Below, in pieces: positions 22,857-34,471 of a DNA stretch of 40,000 bases. The notes beneath the pieces were generated by a model, which had not been told where the DNA came from, made no database searches, and saw nothing but the letters and a program-made list of their open reading frames with translations. Location: assembly GCA_021502835.1 (NCBI GenBank), contig JAKFGP010000010.1, positions 1 through 40,000 of the forward strand, in the 5' to 3' direction. A program made the position numbers and the translations under genes. Every line of letters starts with the position of its first letter. The stretch's first letter is position 1. The DNA is from Streptomyces thinghirensis (GTDB taxonomy: Bacteria > Actinomycetota > Actinomycetia > Streptomycetales > Streptomycetaceae).

Positions 22857-23165
22857 GACTACCTGACCTCGCGTCATCGCACGCGCGGGATGCCGTGGGC
22901 CCCCGCGTGAGGCGAGCTTGAACGGATGTGAACAGGCTGGAGCGATCCGTGAATGGCTTCGAGCGGGCTTGTCCGGGTGGCACAAGCGGAATGAAGTGTG
23001 TGTCTACCAGCGGCAGTCTGCGCGCGTCAACGGTGCGTCCAAACCCCATGTGGCCTGCGGAAACTACGAGTTGGTGAAGCATTCACTCCCATTGGCACAG
23101 ACCACTGGCGCCTCCCTGGTGAGAGCCTGACGGCCGAGCCCCACCCGTTCTGCCTGCAAACGTGC
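22857..23165. other. Intergenic region upstream of the ABC operon
   Basis: Apart from the leftward promoter at 23001-23030, this 309-bp stretch shows no convincing gene. The implied leader of the ABC operon is about 140 nt and contains no riboswitch that I recognise. Confidence 0.6.
23001..23030 (-). promoter_or_regulatory. Promoter of the ABC transporter operon
   Basis: On the minus strand, TTGACG (23030-23025) and TAGACA (23006-23001) are separated by 18 bp. This is close to the Streptomyces housekeeping consensus TTGAC-N18-TAGRRT, and it is correctly oriented toward the binding-protein gene. Confidence 0.7.
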
Positions 23166-23201
23166 GAAGGCCCGCGCCGTCCGGGGACGACGCGGGCCTT
23201 C
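23166..23201 (-). terminator. Terminator of the EspI-like ATPase gene
   Basis: GAAGGCCCGCG (23166-23176) and CGCGGGCCTTC (23191-23201) make a perfect 11-bp stem with a 14-nt loop, starting 15 bp after the TAG stop of the minus-strand gene. Confidence 0.75.
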
Positions 23202-23215
23202 AAGCGGTGGTGGAC

Positions 23216-26200
23216 CTACTGCTGCGGCGGGGGAGGCGTCTGCCCCGGCTGCGGATATCCGTAACCGGGCTGCGGGTACGGCTGCTGCCCCGGCTGCTGC
23301 GGGTACGGCTGCCCGGGCTGCTGCGGGTAGGGCTGCCCCCGGCTGGTGCTGTGCGGGCTGCCCGGGCTGTCCGGGCTGTTCCGGCTGGGCGTACTGGCCC
23401 GGCTGTGCGGGCGCACCGGGCTGTCCCTGTACGGGCTGTTGCCCGGGCATGGGCTGCTGTCCGGGCGCGGGCTGCTGTCCGGGCATGGGCTGACCCGGCA
23501 GCGGCGGTGCGGCCACCGGCGGCGGGTTGCCGTTGGACGTCCACAGGCCGTGCGACTGCTGGTGGCGGACGAAGTCCTCGGCGACCATCGCCGAGAGGTT
23601 GAAATACGCCTCCCGCACCTTCGGCCGCATCATGTCGAGGTCGACCTCGGCACCGGCGGCCAGGTGCTCGTCGAACGGCACCACGACCACGCCCCGGCAC
23701 CGGGTCTGGAAGTGGCCGACGATGTCGTCGACCTTGATCATCTTGCCGGTCTCGCGGACCCCCGGAGATGACGGTGATGGACCGGGAGACGAGATCCGCG
23801 TCCCGTGCGCGGACAGCCAGTCCAACGTCGTACTGGCGCTGCTCGCACCGTCCACGGACGGCGTCGAGATGATGATCAGCTGGTCGGCGAGGTCGAGCAC
23901 TCCGCGCATGGCGCTGTAGAGGAGACCCGTGCCCGAGTCGGTCAGGATGATCGGGTACTGCTTGCCCAGCACGTCGATCGCGCGCCGGTAGTCCTCGTCG
24001 TTGAAGGTCGTGGACACGGCCGGGTCGACGTCGTTGGCGATGATCTCCAGCCCGGACGAGGCCTGGGAGGTGAACCGCCTGATGTCCATGTACGAGTTGA
24101 GGTACGGGATCGCCTGGACGAGGTCACGGATGGTGGCCCCGGTCTCCCGGCGCACCCGGCGGCCGAGCGTACCGGCGTCCGGGTTGGCGTCGATCGCGAG
24201 GATCTTGTCCTGCCGCTCGGTGGCGAGCGTGGAGCCGAGGGCGGTGGTGGTGGTCGTCTTGCCGACGCCGCCCTTGAGGCTGATGACGGCGATGCGGTAG
24301 CAGGAGAGCACGGGCGTGCGGATCAGCTCCAGCTTCCGCTGCCGCTCGGCCTCCTCCTTCTTCCCGCCCAGCTTGAACCGCGAACCGCCGGCCGCCGGGC
24401 GGCTGCTCTTCGCCTTCTGCTTCTTGTTGTTGAGCAGCCGGTCGGACGACAGCTCCACGGCGGCCGTGTAACCGAGCGGTGCGGCACCCGGGTTGGTGGG
24501 CTGACGCTGGTCGTGCTGCATGGGCTGCGGCCAGGCGGCACCGAGACGGGGGTCGACGGGGTGCTGCTGCTGAGGCGCCTGGGCCTGGACCTGCTGAGGT
24601 TGCTGGGACTGGTCCGGCTGACCGGGCTGACCCGGCTGCATCGGCTGGGGTGCGGGGGGCGCGGCCTGGTACGGCTGCTGGGCAGACGGGACCGGCGGAG
24701 CCTGGGGCGCGTGTCCCGGCTGAGGAACCTGCCCCGGCTGAGGGGCCATCGGCTGGGCCTGCGGATCCTGCGGGGCGAAGCCCTGCTGGGCGGCCGGCGG
24801 CGCGGTCGGCGGAGTCTGAGCCCCACCCTGCGGCTGCCCCTGCTGGGGTACACCGGGCTGCGGCTGCGGCTGCGGCTCCGGCGACTGCCCGTGCGGGGCG
24901 GGCGCCTGCGGGAAGCCGTAACCACCGGGCTGCGCCGGAGGGTAGGGCTGCTGAGCCGGCGCACCGGGCTGAGGGAACCCATAACCGGCGGCACTGGGCG
25001 CGGGAGCGCCGCCAGGCTGCTGGACCGGGGGCTGCTGGGCTGCCGGAGGCGTGGCGCCCGGCTGCGGGAAGCCGTAGCCGGCCTGCGGAGCGGGCTGGGG
25101 AGCGGGCTGCGCGGGCACCTGGTTCGGCGGCATCGGCGCGGCGGTCGGCTGCCGGTTCCACGCGGCGGGCGCGGGCTGCGGAGCCTGCGGCTGGAACGGA
25201 GGCTGCTGGGCCGGTACGCCCGGCTGCTCCGGAGCGGCGGGGGCCGGCTGCGGCTCTGCGGGCCACTGGTGCGCCGGGGCGGGCGCGACGGGAGGGTACG
25301 ACGGAGGCAGGGGCGGCACTCCGCCCTGCGCCACGGGCGGTGCGTCGGCCGGCACGGCGTCCTCCGGCGCGCTGTCGGCGGGAGCGTCGGCCGGGACGGC
25401 GTCCATGGGCTCCCGCAACAGGCGCCACGGGCTCCGCCGAGGGCTGGGCGTCCCGAGGATGGGGCACCGCGTCCTCGGGCGCGTCCTCGGCCGGAGTGCT
25501 GTCCTCGGGGGCGGGCTCGGCCACCGGAGCGGCGGGAGCGAGCGGGGCGACCGACACGGGCTCGTCGTCCTGAGCCGGACCGGCGAGGCGGGACTCGTCC
25601 ACGTCGTCGGCCAGGTCGGACACGTCGACCGAGGGCGTACGGACCTCGTCCGTCTCCTCGTCCCGCTCACCGTCGTCGGCGAGTTCGGGACCGCCGCCCG
25701 CGACTGCGAAACCGTCGCCGCTCTCGGGCTCCACGGCGTCGTCCGCCACGGCGGAGAACTCGTCCGGCGCGTCCTCACTGGTCTCGTCGATCTCGCCGGT
25801 CTCGTCGGAAACGGTCACCGCGTCCACGGCGGTGACTTCCGGCTCGTCGACCGCAGGCTCCGGACGCTCGTCCTGCCCGGTGTCGTCCGCCGCGGCACGC
25901 TCGGCGATCTCCCGCTGCAGGGCGACGGCGGAGAAGCGCATGGTGGCGCCGCTCTCCAGGTCACCGTTGTCCGGCTCCGGCTCCGGCTCCGCCGCGGGCG
26001 CGGGCTCTGCCTTCGGCTCCTCGGCCGGCGGGGGAGCGGGCGCCTGAAGCTGGAACCCGCCGGCCGGAAACGCCGGTACGGCCGTGGGAGAAGCAGGGTC
26101 CGCGGCAGGCGCCGGGGTCGGGCACGGCCTCCGGCTCGGCCCGCACCTGCGGTTCAACCTCGACCTCGGGCTCGGGCGCGGGTTCCGGCCGCGCTTGCGG

Positions 26201-26728
26201 CTGCTGCGGCTCGAACCCGCTCCCGACCGGCAGCCCTGGGCACCCCGGTCGGCCCCCGGTCGGCGGCGCGGGCGGAGTGAAGGGGCGCCCCCCGGACCCG
26301 GCGGCGGTGGCGGCGTGAACGCGGCCCCCGGAGCAGGCGGCGGAGGCGGAGTGAAAGGCGCCCCCGGGGCCGGGGCCGGAATGGAGGAGGAGCCGTTGGA
26401 CGGAGCCGCGTGCGGCGGCGGAGTCGGCCCGGGCAGTGGCGGAACCGGCCCACGAGGAGCAGGCGAAGCAGGCGGAGTGGACGGAGCGGAGGAATGAGAG
26501 GCCCCGGCGCCCGAGCCCGCCCCTTGCCCCTGGCCCTGGTTCTGGCCCTGCCCCTGATTCTGAGCCTGACCCTGCCCCGAATCGCTCGACGCGTTCTGCG
26601 TGTACCAGGCGGGCGGAGCGTAGTCGATGGTGAACTCGCCCGTCGTCTCGATTGCGGACTCCGCGTCGGGTTGGTCATCGCCGGGTGTAGCCCAGCCCCC
26701 CGCGGATCCCGTCCCGATCGCTGCTCAC
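23216..26728 (-). CDS. Pro/Gln-rich protein with C-terminal MinD/ParA-like ATPase (EspI-like)
   Basis: GTG 26728 ([20 protein letters not shown] after an extra G near 26700; AGGAGG 5 nt upstream) to TAG 23218-23216, about 1,170 residues. Residues 1-250 are Pro/Gly/Gln-rich. Next is an acidic Asp/Glu/Val region (residues 260-430), then Pro/Gln-rich repeats with recurring GYGFPQPG and YGFPQ (430-780). From about 800 there is a MinD/ParA domain: [20 protein letters not shown] (deviant Walker A at 24277-24250), [40 protein letters not shown] and [30 protein letters not shown] tail closes it. This architecture matches mycobacterial EspI, a type VII secretion accessory ATPase, and an ATPase near the Streptomyces esx genes. 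Indels lie near 26270, 26120, 25430, 23830, 23765 and 23345. No other esx gene is in the window. Confidence 0.82.
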
Positions 26729-27163
26729 AGTTCCTCCTGGTGTGGTCGAGCACCCTCATGCCGTGCTGGGGCGACCGTTTTTGTCGTCCGACGTTGTCCG
26801 AGTGAAACGAGGTCGTCCGATCGTCGGCCCTCCCCGTACGACGCCGACGCCCGGTCCACGGGTTCTGGCGTCGCGCCGGGACCCAGCCTAATCACCACAC
26901 GCCCCACCCCGGCAGCCCCGTCCTCACCTCAGCGTCTGCCCATTGCGTCACAGCCTGCCCTGAAGTGCCGTACCTCGTTTCCGAATCCGTGCATGCGCGA
27001 CGCCACATCCATGAACAAGTCGGACAGAACCTCACCGGAAACGCGGCCGGAGCCGACGGTGCCGAACCCGTCCGTGCCAACGGATGATCAAGACCCGGCA
27101 TAGTAGGAGCGCTTGCCGTCATCCCATCGCGGGAACCCCCAGGACCAGAAAGAGGACCCACGC
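26729..27163. other. Divergent intergenic region (435 bp)
   Basis: Separates the leftward EspI-like gene from the rightward PQQ-like gene. It contains the GTYGTCCG direct repeats, and CATAGTAGG near 27097 is a possible -10 region for the rightward gene. No small gene with a ribosome binding site and plausible codon usage was found. Confidence 0.5.
26783..26819. promoter_or_regulatory. Three GTYGTCCG direct repeats (putative operator)
   Basis: GTCGTCCG (26783-26790), GTTGTCCG (26793-26800) and GTCGTCCG (26812-26819) are 10 and 19 bp apart, about one and two helical turns. They lie 55-90 bp upstream of the EspI-like start. A regulator binding one face of the helix is a reasonable inference; its identity is unknown. 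Confidence 0.45.
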
Positions 27164-28704
27164 GTGAGCTTCGGCCCGCCCCCTCGATGACCCAGCCCGC
27201 GCCGACCGAGCCGACCAGCGAGCGGAAACGCGGGCGGAAGGTCCTGACGGCACTGCTCGCGGTCGTCGTCGCCGCGGCGCTGGGCACCGGCGGTTGGCTG
27301 CTGTGGGGCGGCGGGGGCGAGAACGGCGCACAGTCGGACAAACCGCAGGCCGCGGACGGGCAGGGCCCTCTCGACGTCCGCGAGACGGTCGAGAAGCAAC
27401 CCCCGGGCACCGTGGGCGAGATGGCCTTCCGGTTCTCCGTGGACGACATGGCCCCCGGCGAACACGTCGAGATGCCGGGCATGTGGGCCACGGACCGCAT
27501 CCTCGCCAAGGGGATCAACAAGACCCTTGTCGGCATGCGCATCGGTACCGACATCGCGCCCGGCGAGGAGGAGTGGCGGCTCGGACTCGACGGCCCGATC
27601 TGCGGCTACACACGTCATGTGACGGGCGACCACCGCACCGCCGTGCTCTTCAGGGCGAACGACCGGGAAGAGGACGCCTTCTGCAACCAGGTCGCCTTCG
27701 TCGACCTCGACGACGGCCGACTCGTCTGGGAGGACCGCTTCTCCTATTCGGTGGCCGGTCCCGGCCCGGGCTTCGCGACGGGCAGCAGCTCCCAGGACCG
27801 GCCCAGCGTGACGCTGACGCACGACACGGTCGCCGTCACCTGGGGCGGTGGCACCGTCGGATACGACATGGAGGAGGGGAGAGCCGGTGGGCCACGAAGG
27901 CCACCGCTCCCCTGCCAGGACATGGGAGCGGCAGGCGGCCGCGCGCTGCTGATCCGTCAAATGTGCTGGAGCACCGACGAGAGCGTGCCGGACACGTCCT
28001 GGCAGCACGTCACCTACAAGGTGCGCAGGTCGACCCGGCCACGGGCCGTACCCAGTGGACGTACTCCGCCGCCAAGGGCATCCGTGACCTCAGCGTGCCC
28101 TCCACCGACCCGGCCGTCCTCGCCGTCGCCGGCGGCGACACCGAGATCACCGACCTGCTGTCCCTCGACGACAAGGGCCGCAACCGCGCCACGATCAGTC
28201 TCCGCAACGGCGCGTACGTCGCCGACTGCGCCTACACCGACTACCTCGTCATCGACGACTGCCCGACCATCGCCGTCGGCGCGGGCCAGGTCTTCATCCG
28301 CAGCAAGGACCAGATGGAGAAGCAGATCTCCAACTGGATCATCGGCTTCGACCTGGCGACGGGGAACACGACGAAGAAGTTCGACTCGGGGGCGGGCTCC
28401 TGCTCCAGCCGCTGCGCATGAGCGGCGACCAGCTCCTCGCCCTGCGCCTGAGCGACGACCACATCGCGCCGAACACGCTGGTCGCCCTGGATCCCGCGAC
28501 GGACGAGGAGATCCCGTACCTCTACTTCGGGCTGCCGGCCGAGGGCGAGCCGCTGACGCTCTCGAACGAGAACGACATCGTCGTCCAGGACGGAAGGATC
28601 TTCTTCGGCGCCAAGTCCGCGAACGGCCCGTCCGGGGGACAAGAAGAAGCAGTGGACCTACCTGGTCCTGGGGATCGGAAGCAGCGCGGCGGGGGAAGCC
28701 CTGA
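27164..28704 (+). CDS. Membrane-anchored PQQ/WD-type beta-propeller protein
   Basis: GTG 27164 follows AGAGGAC: MSFGPPPSMTQPAPTEPTSE, with one lost C near 27180. Basic residues precede a single membrane segment (VLTALLAVVVAAALGTGGWL). The large extracytoplasmic part carries repeated blade-like motifs: VAFVDLDDGRLVWEDRFSYS, VTLTHDTVAVTWGGGTVGYD, VDPATGRTQWTYSAAKGIRD, NWIIGFDLATGNTTKKFDSG and NTLVALDPATDEEIPYLYFG. These resemble the PQQ-binding-like propeller repeats of BamB-type proteins and are probably structural. It ends reconstructed as KKKQWTYLVLGIGSSAAGKP at TGA 28702-28704. Indels lie near 28025, 28400 and 28635. About 510 residues. Related proteins with this N-terminus occur near Streptomyces type VII loci, so a link to the EspI-like neighbour is possible. 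Confidence 0.8.
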
Positions 28705-28775
28705 CGGTCCCGTCCGCCCTTCCCCGCCCCCGGCCGGTCCCTTCCGCGCCCCCCGGGTGCCTTCCCCGCCCCGGG

Positions 28776-29073
28776 TCACTCCGCCCGGGCGACCCCGTCC
28801 TCGGGCGCCGGCTCCAGGTCGAACTCCCCGTCCCGCGCACCGAGCACGAACGCCCGCCACTCCGCCTCCGTGTACCGCAGCACGGTGTCCGGGTCGAGTG
28901 ACGACCGCATCGCCACGGCGCCCTCGGGGAGGTAGGCGATCTCGACCCGTTCCTCGTGCTCCTCGGTGCCGGGCGCGCTGTGCCACTCGACGCCGGAGAT
29001 GTCGAGGGAGTAGGAGCTCGTCCCGCTCCCGTTCCTTGCGCGCCTTGAGTTCCCGGTCCTCGGCATCGACCAT
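28776..29073 (-). CDS. DUF397 domain protein
   Basis: ATG 29073 (MVDAEDRELKARKERERDEL; AGGAAGGA about 10 nt upstream) to TGA 28778-28776, about 98 residues. The body YSLDISGVEWHSAPGTEEHE, ERVEIAYLPEGAVAMRSSLD, PDTVLRYTEAEWRAFVLGAR and DGEFDLEPAP has the W...L.YT..EW.AF..G..DGEFD pattern of DUF397, a small actinobacterial family often paired with XRE-type regulators. No such regulator is adjacent here. One extra base near 29015 breaks the frame. Function unknown. Confidence 0.85.
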
Positions 29074-29420
29074 GGTGGCTCGGTCCTTCCTGCACTGCGG
29101 GCGGTCTGTGCGGTCACCCTACTGGCCGTCGTTCTCCCTGCTCAGCGGTTTGTGGGTGTCCGTGACCGCACGGGTGACGGCCCGGTCACCGAGCCCGCGG
29201 GAAGGGGCCCCGGCCCTGCCGGAAAGGCCCGCCGGGCCTGCGGGAAGGGACGTCCGCCCAGGCTGGTACGCTGTGTGACGGCCGTATGTGTACGCGCCCC
29301 CGGAGCTCAGAGCCCTGGAGGACGCGCCCAGCGGATCCCCGCCTTCCGAGTCACGGAAGATCCCCCGAGACGTAGACCGGGGGGCACTCGGTTGGCACTC
29401 TCAGACCAAGAGGAGTACGC
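29074..29420. other. rpsO upstream and leader region (347 bp)
   Basis: Non-coding between the DUF397 start and rpsO. It holds a palindrome AGGCCCG-C-CGGGCCT (29225-29239), TACGCT at 29267-29272 as a weak -10 candidate, and a leader hairpin CTTCCG-agtca-CGGAAG (29343-29359). Leader structures that bind S15 are known in several bacteria; whether this one does is not shown. Confidence 0.45.
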
Positions 29421-29708
29421 GTGTCGCTCGACGCCGCAGTGAAGAAGCAGATCATCACCGAGTTCGGTACCAAGGAGGGCGACACCGGCTCCCCCGAGGT
29501 CCAGGTCGCTCTGCTGTCCCGTCGGATCTCCGACCTGACCGAGCACCTCAAGACCCACAAGCACGACCACCACTCCCGTCGTGGTCTGCTGATCCTGGTC
29601 GGCCAGCGCCGCCGGCTGCTGCAGTACCTCGCCAAGAAGGACATCCAGCGCTTCCGTGCGCTGGTCGAGCGCCTCGGCATCCGCCGCGGTGCGGCGGGCG
29701 CCAAGTAA
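29421..29708 (+). CDS. rpsO: 30S ribosomal protein S15
   Basis: A complete uninterrupted frame of 95 residues from GTG 29421 (AAGAGGAG at 29408-29415) to TAA 29706-29708. [60 protein letters not shown] and [20 protein letters not shown] are the canonical S15 sequence, including the DTGSPEVQ and [11 protein letters not shown] motifs that contact 16S rRNA. S15 is a primary binder of the central domain. It is followed by pnp, the usual rpsO-pnp pairing. Confidence 0.98.
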   Translation: MSLDAAVKKQIITEFGTKEGDTGSPEVQVALLSRRISDLTEHLKTHKHDHHSRRGLLILVGQRRRLLQYLAKKDIQRFRALVERLGIRRGAAGAK

Positions 29709-29717
29709 GACGCCGTG

Positions 29718-29755
29718 AAGGGAGCGGTTCCCATCGTTCGGGGGCCGCTCCCTTT
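29718..29755 (+). terminator. Terminator after rpsO
   Basis: AAGGGAGCGG (29718-29727) pairs with CCGCTCCCTT (29745-29754), a 10-bp stem with a 17-nt loop followed by T. In Streptomyces partial read-through from rpsO into pnp is known, so it may be leaky. Confidence 0.8.
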
Positions 29756-29786
29756 GCTGTACGTGCGCTCTGTCGCCGCCGCTTTG

Positions 29787-29792
29787 TAGTGT
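29787..29792 (+). promoter_or_regulatory. Candidate pnp -10 box
   Basis: TAGTGT within TTTGTAGTGTGGTAG, 30 bp after the rpsO terminator. A separate pnp promoter in this gap is known in S. coelicolor. No clear -35 is visible here. Confidence 0.35.
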
Positions 29793-29864
29793 GGTAGCAG
29801 AAGACAGGACGCACGACGCAAGACGCACGACGTACACGACGTACGACACGACGAACGAGAACGA

Positions 29865-29969
29865 GGAGAAGCGCGCCCAGCCGCCGCCGGTCCTCGGTAG
29901 TGGCCCCCGGGGGCAGAACCCCGGGTGCTTCGATCGAAGACCGGCCCGCACTGCACGGAGCGCTTCTCC
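29865..29969 (+). promoter_or_regulatory. Long interrupted hairpin in the rpsO-pnp gap (probable RNase III site)
   Basis: The outer stem is GGAGAAGCGC (29865-29874) with GCGCTTCTCC (29960-29969); the inner stem is GCCGGTC (29886-29892) with GACCGGC (29939-29945); a palindromic GCCCCCGGGGGC lies in the apical part. In S. coelicolor, RNase III cuts a hairpin in this same gap, coupling pnp expression to its own processing. The position and shape here match that role by inference. Confidence 0.6.
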
Positions 29970-30027
29970 GCCACCGTCCCCCGCCACACGGGCGAGGAGG
30001 GACGAAAGACGACAAGTAACGGAGAAA

Positions 30028-32267
30028 ATGCTAGTGGAGAACGAGACCCACTACGCCGAGGCCGTCATCGACAACGGCGTATTCGGCACCCGCACCATCC
30101 GCTTCGAGACCGGCCGGCTGGCCAGGCAGGCCGCCGGTTCGGCCGTGGCGTACCTGGACGACGACACCATGGTGCTGTCGGCCACCAGCGCGTCCAAGAA
30201 CCCCAAGGACCAGCTCGACTTCTTCCCCCTCACGGTGGACGTCGAGGAGCGGATGTACGCCGCCGGCAAGATCCCCCGGCAGCTTCTTCCGCCGCGAGGG
30301 CCGGCCGTCCGAGGACGCCGTCCTCACCTGCCGCCTGATCGACCGGCCGCTGCGCCGTCCTTCAAGAAGGGCCTGCGCAACGAGATCCAGGTCGTCGCCA
30401 CGATCATGGCCCTCAACCCCGACCACCTGTACGACGTCGTGGCGATCAACGCCGCCTCCGCGTCCACGCAGCTGGCCGGCCTGCCCTTCTCCGGTCCGAT
30501 CGGCGGCGTCCGCGTCGCGCTGATCCGCTGGCCAGTGGGTGGCCTTCCCGACGCACACCGAGCTCGAGGACGCCGTCTTCGACATGGTCGTCGCGGGCCG
30601 CGCCCTGGAGGACGGCGACGTCGCGATCATGATGGTCGAGGCCGAGGCCACCGAGAAGACCATCAAGCTGGTCGAGGGCGGCGCCGAGGCGCCCACCGAG
30701 GAGGTCGTCGCCGCCGGTCTGGACGCCGCGAAGCCCTTCATCAAGGTGCTGTGCCGCGCCCAGGCCGACCTCGCCGCGAAGGCCGCGAAGCCGACCGGCG
30801 AGTTCCCGATCTTCCTGGACTACCAGGACGACGTCCTCGAGGCGCTCACCGGTGCCGTCAAGCCCGAGCTGACGCAGGCGCTCACCATCGCCGGCAAGCA
30901 GGAGCGCGAGGCCGAGCTGGACCGCGTCAAGGCGCTCGCCGCCGAGAAGCTCCTGCCGGAGTTCGAGGGCCGCGAGAAGGAGATCTCCGCCGCGTACCGC
31001 TCGCTGACCAAGTCCCTGGTCCGTGAGCGCGTCATCGAGGAGAAGAAGCGCATCGACGGCCGCGGTGTCACCGACATCCGCACCCTGGCCGCCGAGGTCG
31101 AGGCCATCCCGCGCGTGCATGGTTCCGCGCTGTTCGAGCGTGGCGAGACCCAGATCCTGGGCGTCACCACCCTCAACATGCTCCGCATGGAGCAGCAGCT
31201 GGACACCCTCTCCCCGGTGACCCGCAAGCGCTACATGCACAACTACAACTTCCCGCCGTACTCCGTCGGCGAGACCGGCCGCGTCGGCTCCCGAAGCGCC
31301 GCGAGATCGGCCATGGCGCGCCTCGCCGAGCGCGCCATCGTGCCGGTGCTGCCGACGCGCGAGGAGTTCCCGTACGCGATCCGTCAGGTATCCGAGGCCC
31401 TCGGCTCCAACGGCTCGACGTCCATGGGCTCGGTCTGCGCCTCCACCATGTCGCTGCTGAACGCCGGTGTGCCGCTGAAGGCCCCCGTCGCCGGTATCGC
31501 CATGGGCCTGATCTCCCAGGAGATCAACGGCGAGACGCACTACGTCGCCCTCACCGACATCCTCGGTGCGGAGGACGCCTTCGGCGACATGGACTTCAAG
31601 GTCGCCGGCACCAAGGAGTTCGTCACCGCCCTCCGCTGGACACCAAGCTGGACGGCATCCCCGCCTCCGTCCTGGCCGCCGCCCTCAAGCAGGCCCGTGA
31701 CGCCCGCCTCCACATCCTCGACGTGATGATGGAAGCGATCGACACGCCGGACGAGATGTCCCCGAACGCCCCGCGGATCATCACGGTCAAGATCCCCGTG
31801 GACAAGATCGGTGAGGTCATCGGCCCCAAGGGCAAGATGATCAACCAGATCCAGGAGGACACGGGCGCCGACATCACGATCGAGGACGACGGCACCATCT
31901 ACATCGGTGCCGCCCAGGGCTCGCAGGCCGAGGCCGCCCGCGCCACGATCAACGGCATCGCCAACCCGACCATGCCCGAGGTCGGCGAGCGCTACCTGGG
32001 CACCGTCGTGAAGACGACGACCTTCGGCGCGTTCGTCTCCCTGCTGCCCGGCAAGGACGGTCTGCTGCACATCTCGCAGATCCGCAAGCTGGCCGGCGGC
32101 AAGCGTGGAGAACGTCGAGGACGTCCTCGGTGTGGGCCAGAAGGTCCAGGTCGAGATCGCCGAGATCGACTCCCGCGGCAAGCTCTCCCTGATCCCCGTG
32201 ATCGAAGGCGAAGAGGGCGACGACGCTGCGTCCACCGCCCGCGGAGAAGGACGACGCCGACCAGTGA
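30028..32267 (+). CDS. pnp: Polynucleotide phosphorylase (PNPase)
   Basis: A 3'-5' phosphorolytic exonuclease and RNA tailing enzyme. ATG 30028 follows [27 protein letters not shown]. The first RNase PH core has [20 protein letters not shown] and [24 protein letters not shown]; the central helical domain has [20 protein letters not shown]. The second core has [60 protein letters not shown] and [20 protein letters not shown]. The KH domain has [20 protein letters not shown] and the S1 domain [20 protein letters not shown]. It ends [12 protein letters not shown] at TGA 32265-32267, about 740 residues. Indels lie near 30285, 30340, 30530, 31295, 31635, 32103 and 32240. The stop overlaps the next gene start (GTGA). 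Confidence 0.96.
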
Positions 32268-33644
32268 CGTCCCGAGGCTCCAAGGCGACGGCCCGCACCT
32301 CCTCGGAGGCGCGGGCCGTCGCCCGTACCACAAACCCTGATCAAGGGCGAGCACGGCATCGGCACGGTCCGCAAGACCACCCTCCCGGGCGGCCTGCGCA
32401 TCGTCACCGAGACCCTCCCCTCGGTCCGCTCGGCGACCTTCGGCATCTGGGCGCACGTCGGCTCCCGCGACGAGACCCCGGCCCTGAACGGCGCCACCCA
32501 CTACCTGGAGCACCTGCTCTTCAAGGGCACCGGCAAGCGCAGCGCCCTGGACATCTCCTCCGCCATCGACGCCGTCGGCGGCGAGATGAACGCGTTCACG
32601 GCGAAGGAGTACACGTGCTACTACGCACGCGTGCTCGACACCGACCTGCCGCTCGCCATCGACGTGGTCTGCGACATGCTGACCGGCTCGCTCATCCGCG
32701 AGGACGACGTGGACGTCGAGCGCGGCGCGATCCTCGAAGAGATCGCGATGACCGAGGACGACGCCGGCGACTGCGTGCACGACCTGTTCGCGCACACCAT
32801 GTTCGGCGACAACGCGCTGGGCCGCCCCGTCCTCGGCACCGTCGACACGGTCAACGCCCTCACCGCCGACCGCATCCGCCGCTTCTACAAGAAGCACTAC
32901 GACCCGACCCATCTGGTCGTCGCCGCGGCCGGCAACGTCGACCACAACAAGGTCGTACGCCAGGTCCGCGCCGCCTTCGAGAAGGCCGGCGCCTTCCGGG
33001 AGCCGGTGGCCGCCCCCATCGCCCCGCGCGACGGGCGGCGCACGATCCGTGCCGCGGGCCGGGTGGAGCTGATCGGACGCAAGACCGAACAGGCGCACGT
33101 CATCCTCGGCATGCCGGGCCTGGCCCGCACCGACGAACGCCGCTGGGCGATGGGCGTCCTCAACACCGCCCTCGGCGGCGGCATGTCCTCCCGCCTCTTC
33201 CAGGAGGTCCGCGAGAAACGCGGCCTCGCCTACAGCGTGTACTCGTACACCTCCGGCTTCGCCGACTGCGGCCTCTTCGGCGTCTACGCGGGCTGCCGGC
33301 CCTCTCAGGTGCACGACGTGCTGAAGATCTGCCGCGACGAACTCGACCACGTCGCCGAGCACGGCCTCACCGACGACGAGATCGGCCGCGCCGTCGGCCA
33401 GCTCCAGGGCTCCACGGTCCTCGGCCTGGAGGACACCGGCGCGCTGATGAACCGTATCGGCAAGAGCGAACTGTGCTGGGGCGAGCAGATGTCCGTCGAC
33501 GACATGCTGGCCCGGATAGCCTCGGTCACGCCGGACGACGTCCGCGCCGTCGCCCGCGAAGTCCTGGGACGACGGCCCTCGCTGTCGGTCATCGGCCCGC
33601 TGAAGGACAAGCAGGCGTCCCGGCTGCACGACGCCGTCGCCTGA
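32264..33644 (+). CDS. M16 family zinc metallopeptidase (processing-peptidase-like)
   Basis: GTG 32264 overlaps the pnp stop by 4 bp. One extra A near 32330 is the only frame break, leaving about 459 residues. The inverted zinc motif HYLEH lies in [20 protein letters not shown] (near 32498-32512), and the distal glutamate in [20 protein letters not shown]. The C-terminal half has [20 protein letters not shown] followed by [14 protein letters not shown], the M16B signature that shapes the substrate pocket. It ends [13 protein letters not shown] at TGA 33642-33644. Bacterial M16B peptidases next to pnp and dapB are common in actinobacteria; the substrate is unknown. No signal peptide is present, so it is probably cytoplasmic. 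Confidence 0.94.
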
Positions 33645-33679
33645 CACTCCCGGTCTCTCGGTAAGGAAGCGAACACAAC

Positions 33680-34463
<784 letters not shown>

Positions 34464-34471
34464 TGACCCAC

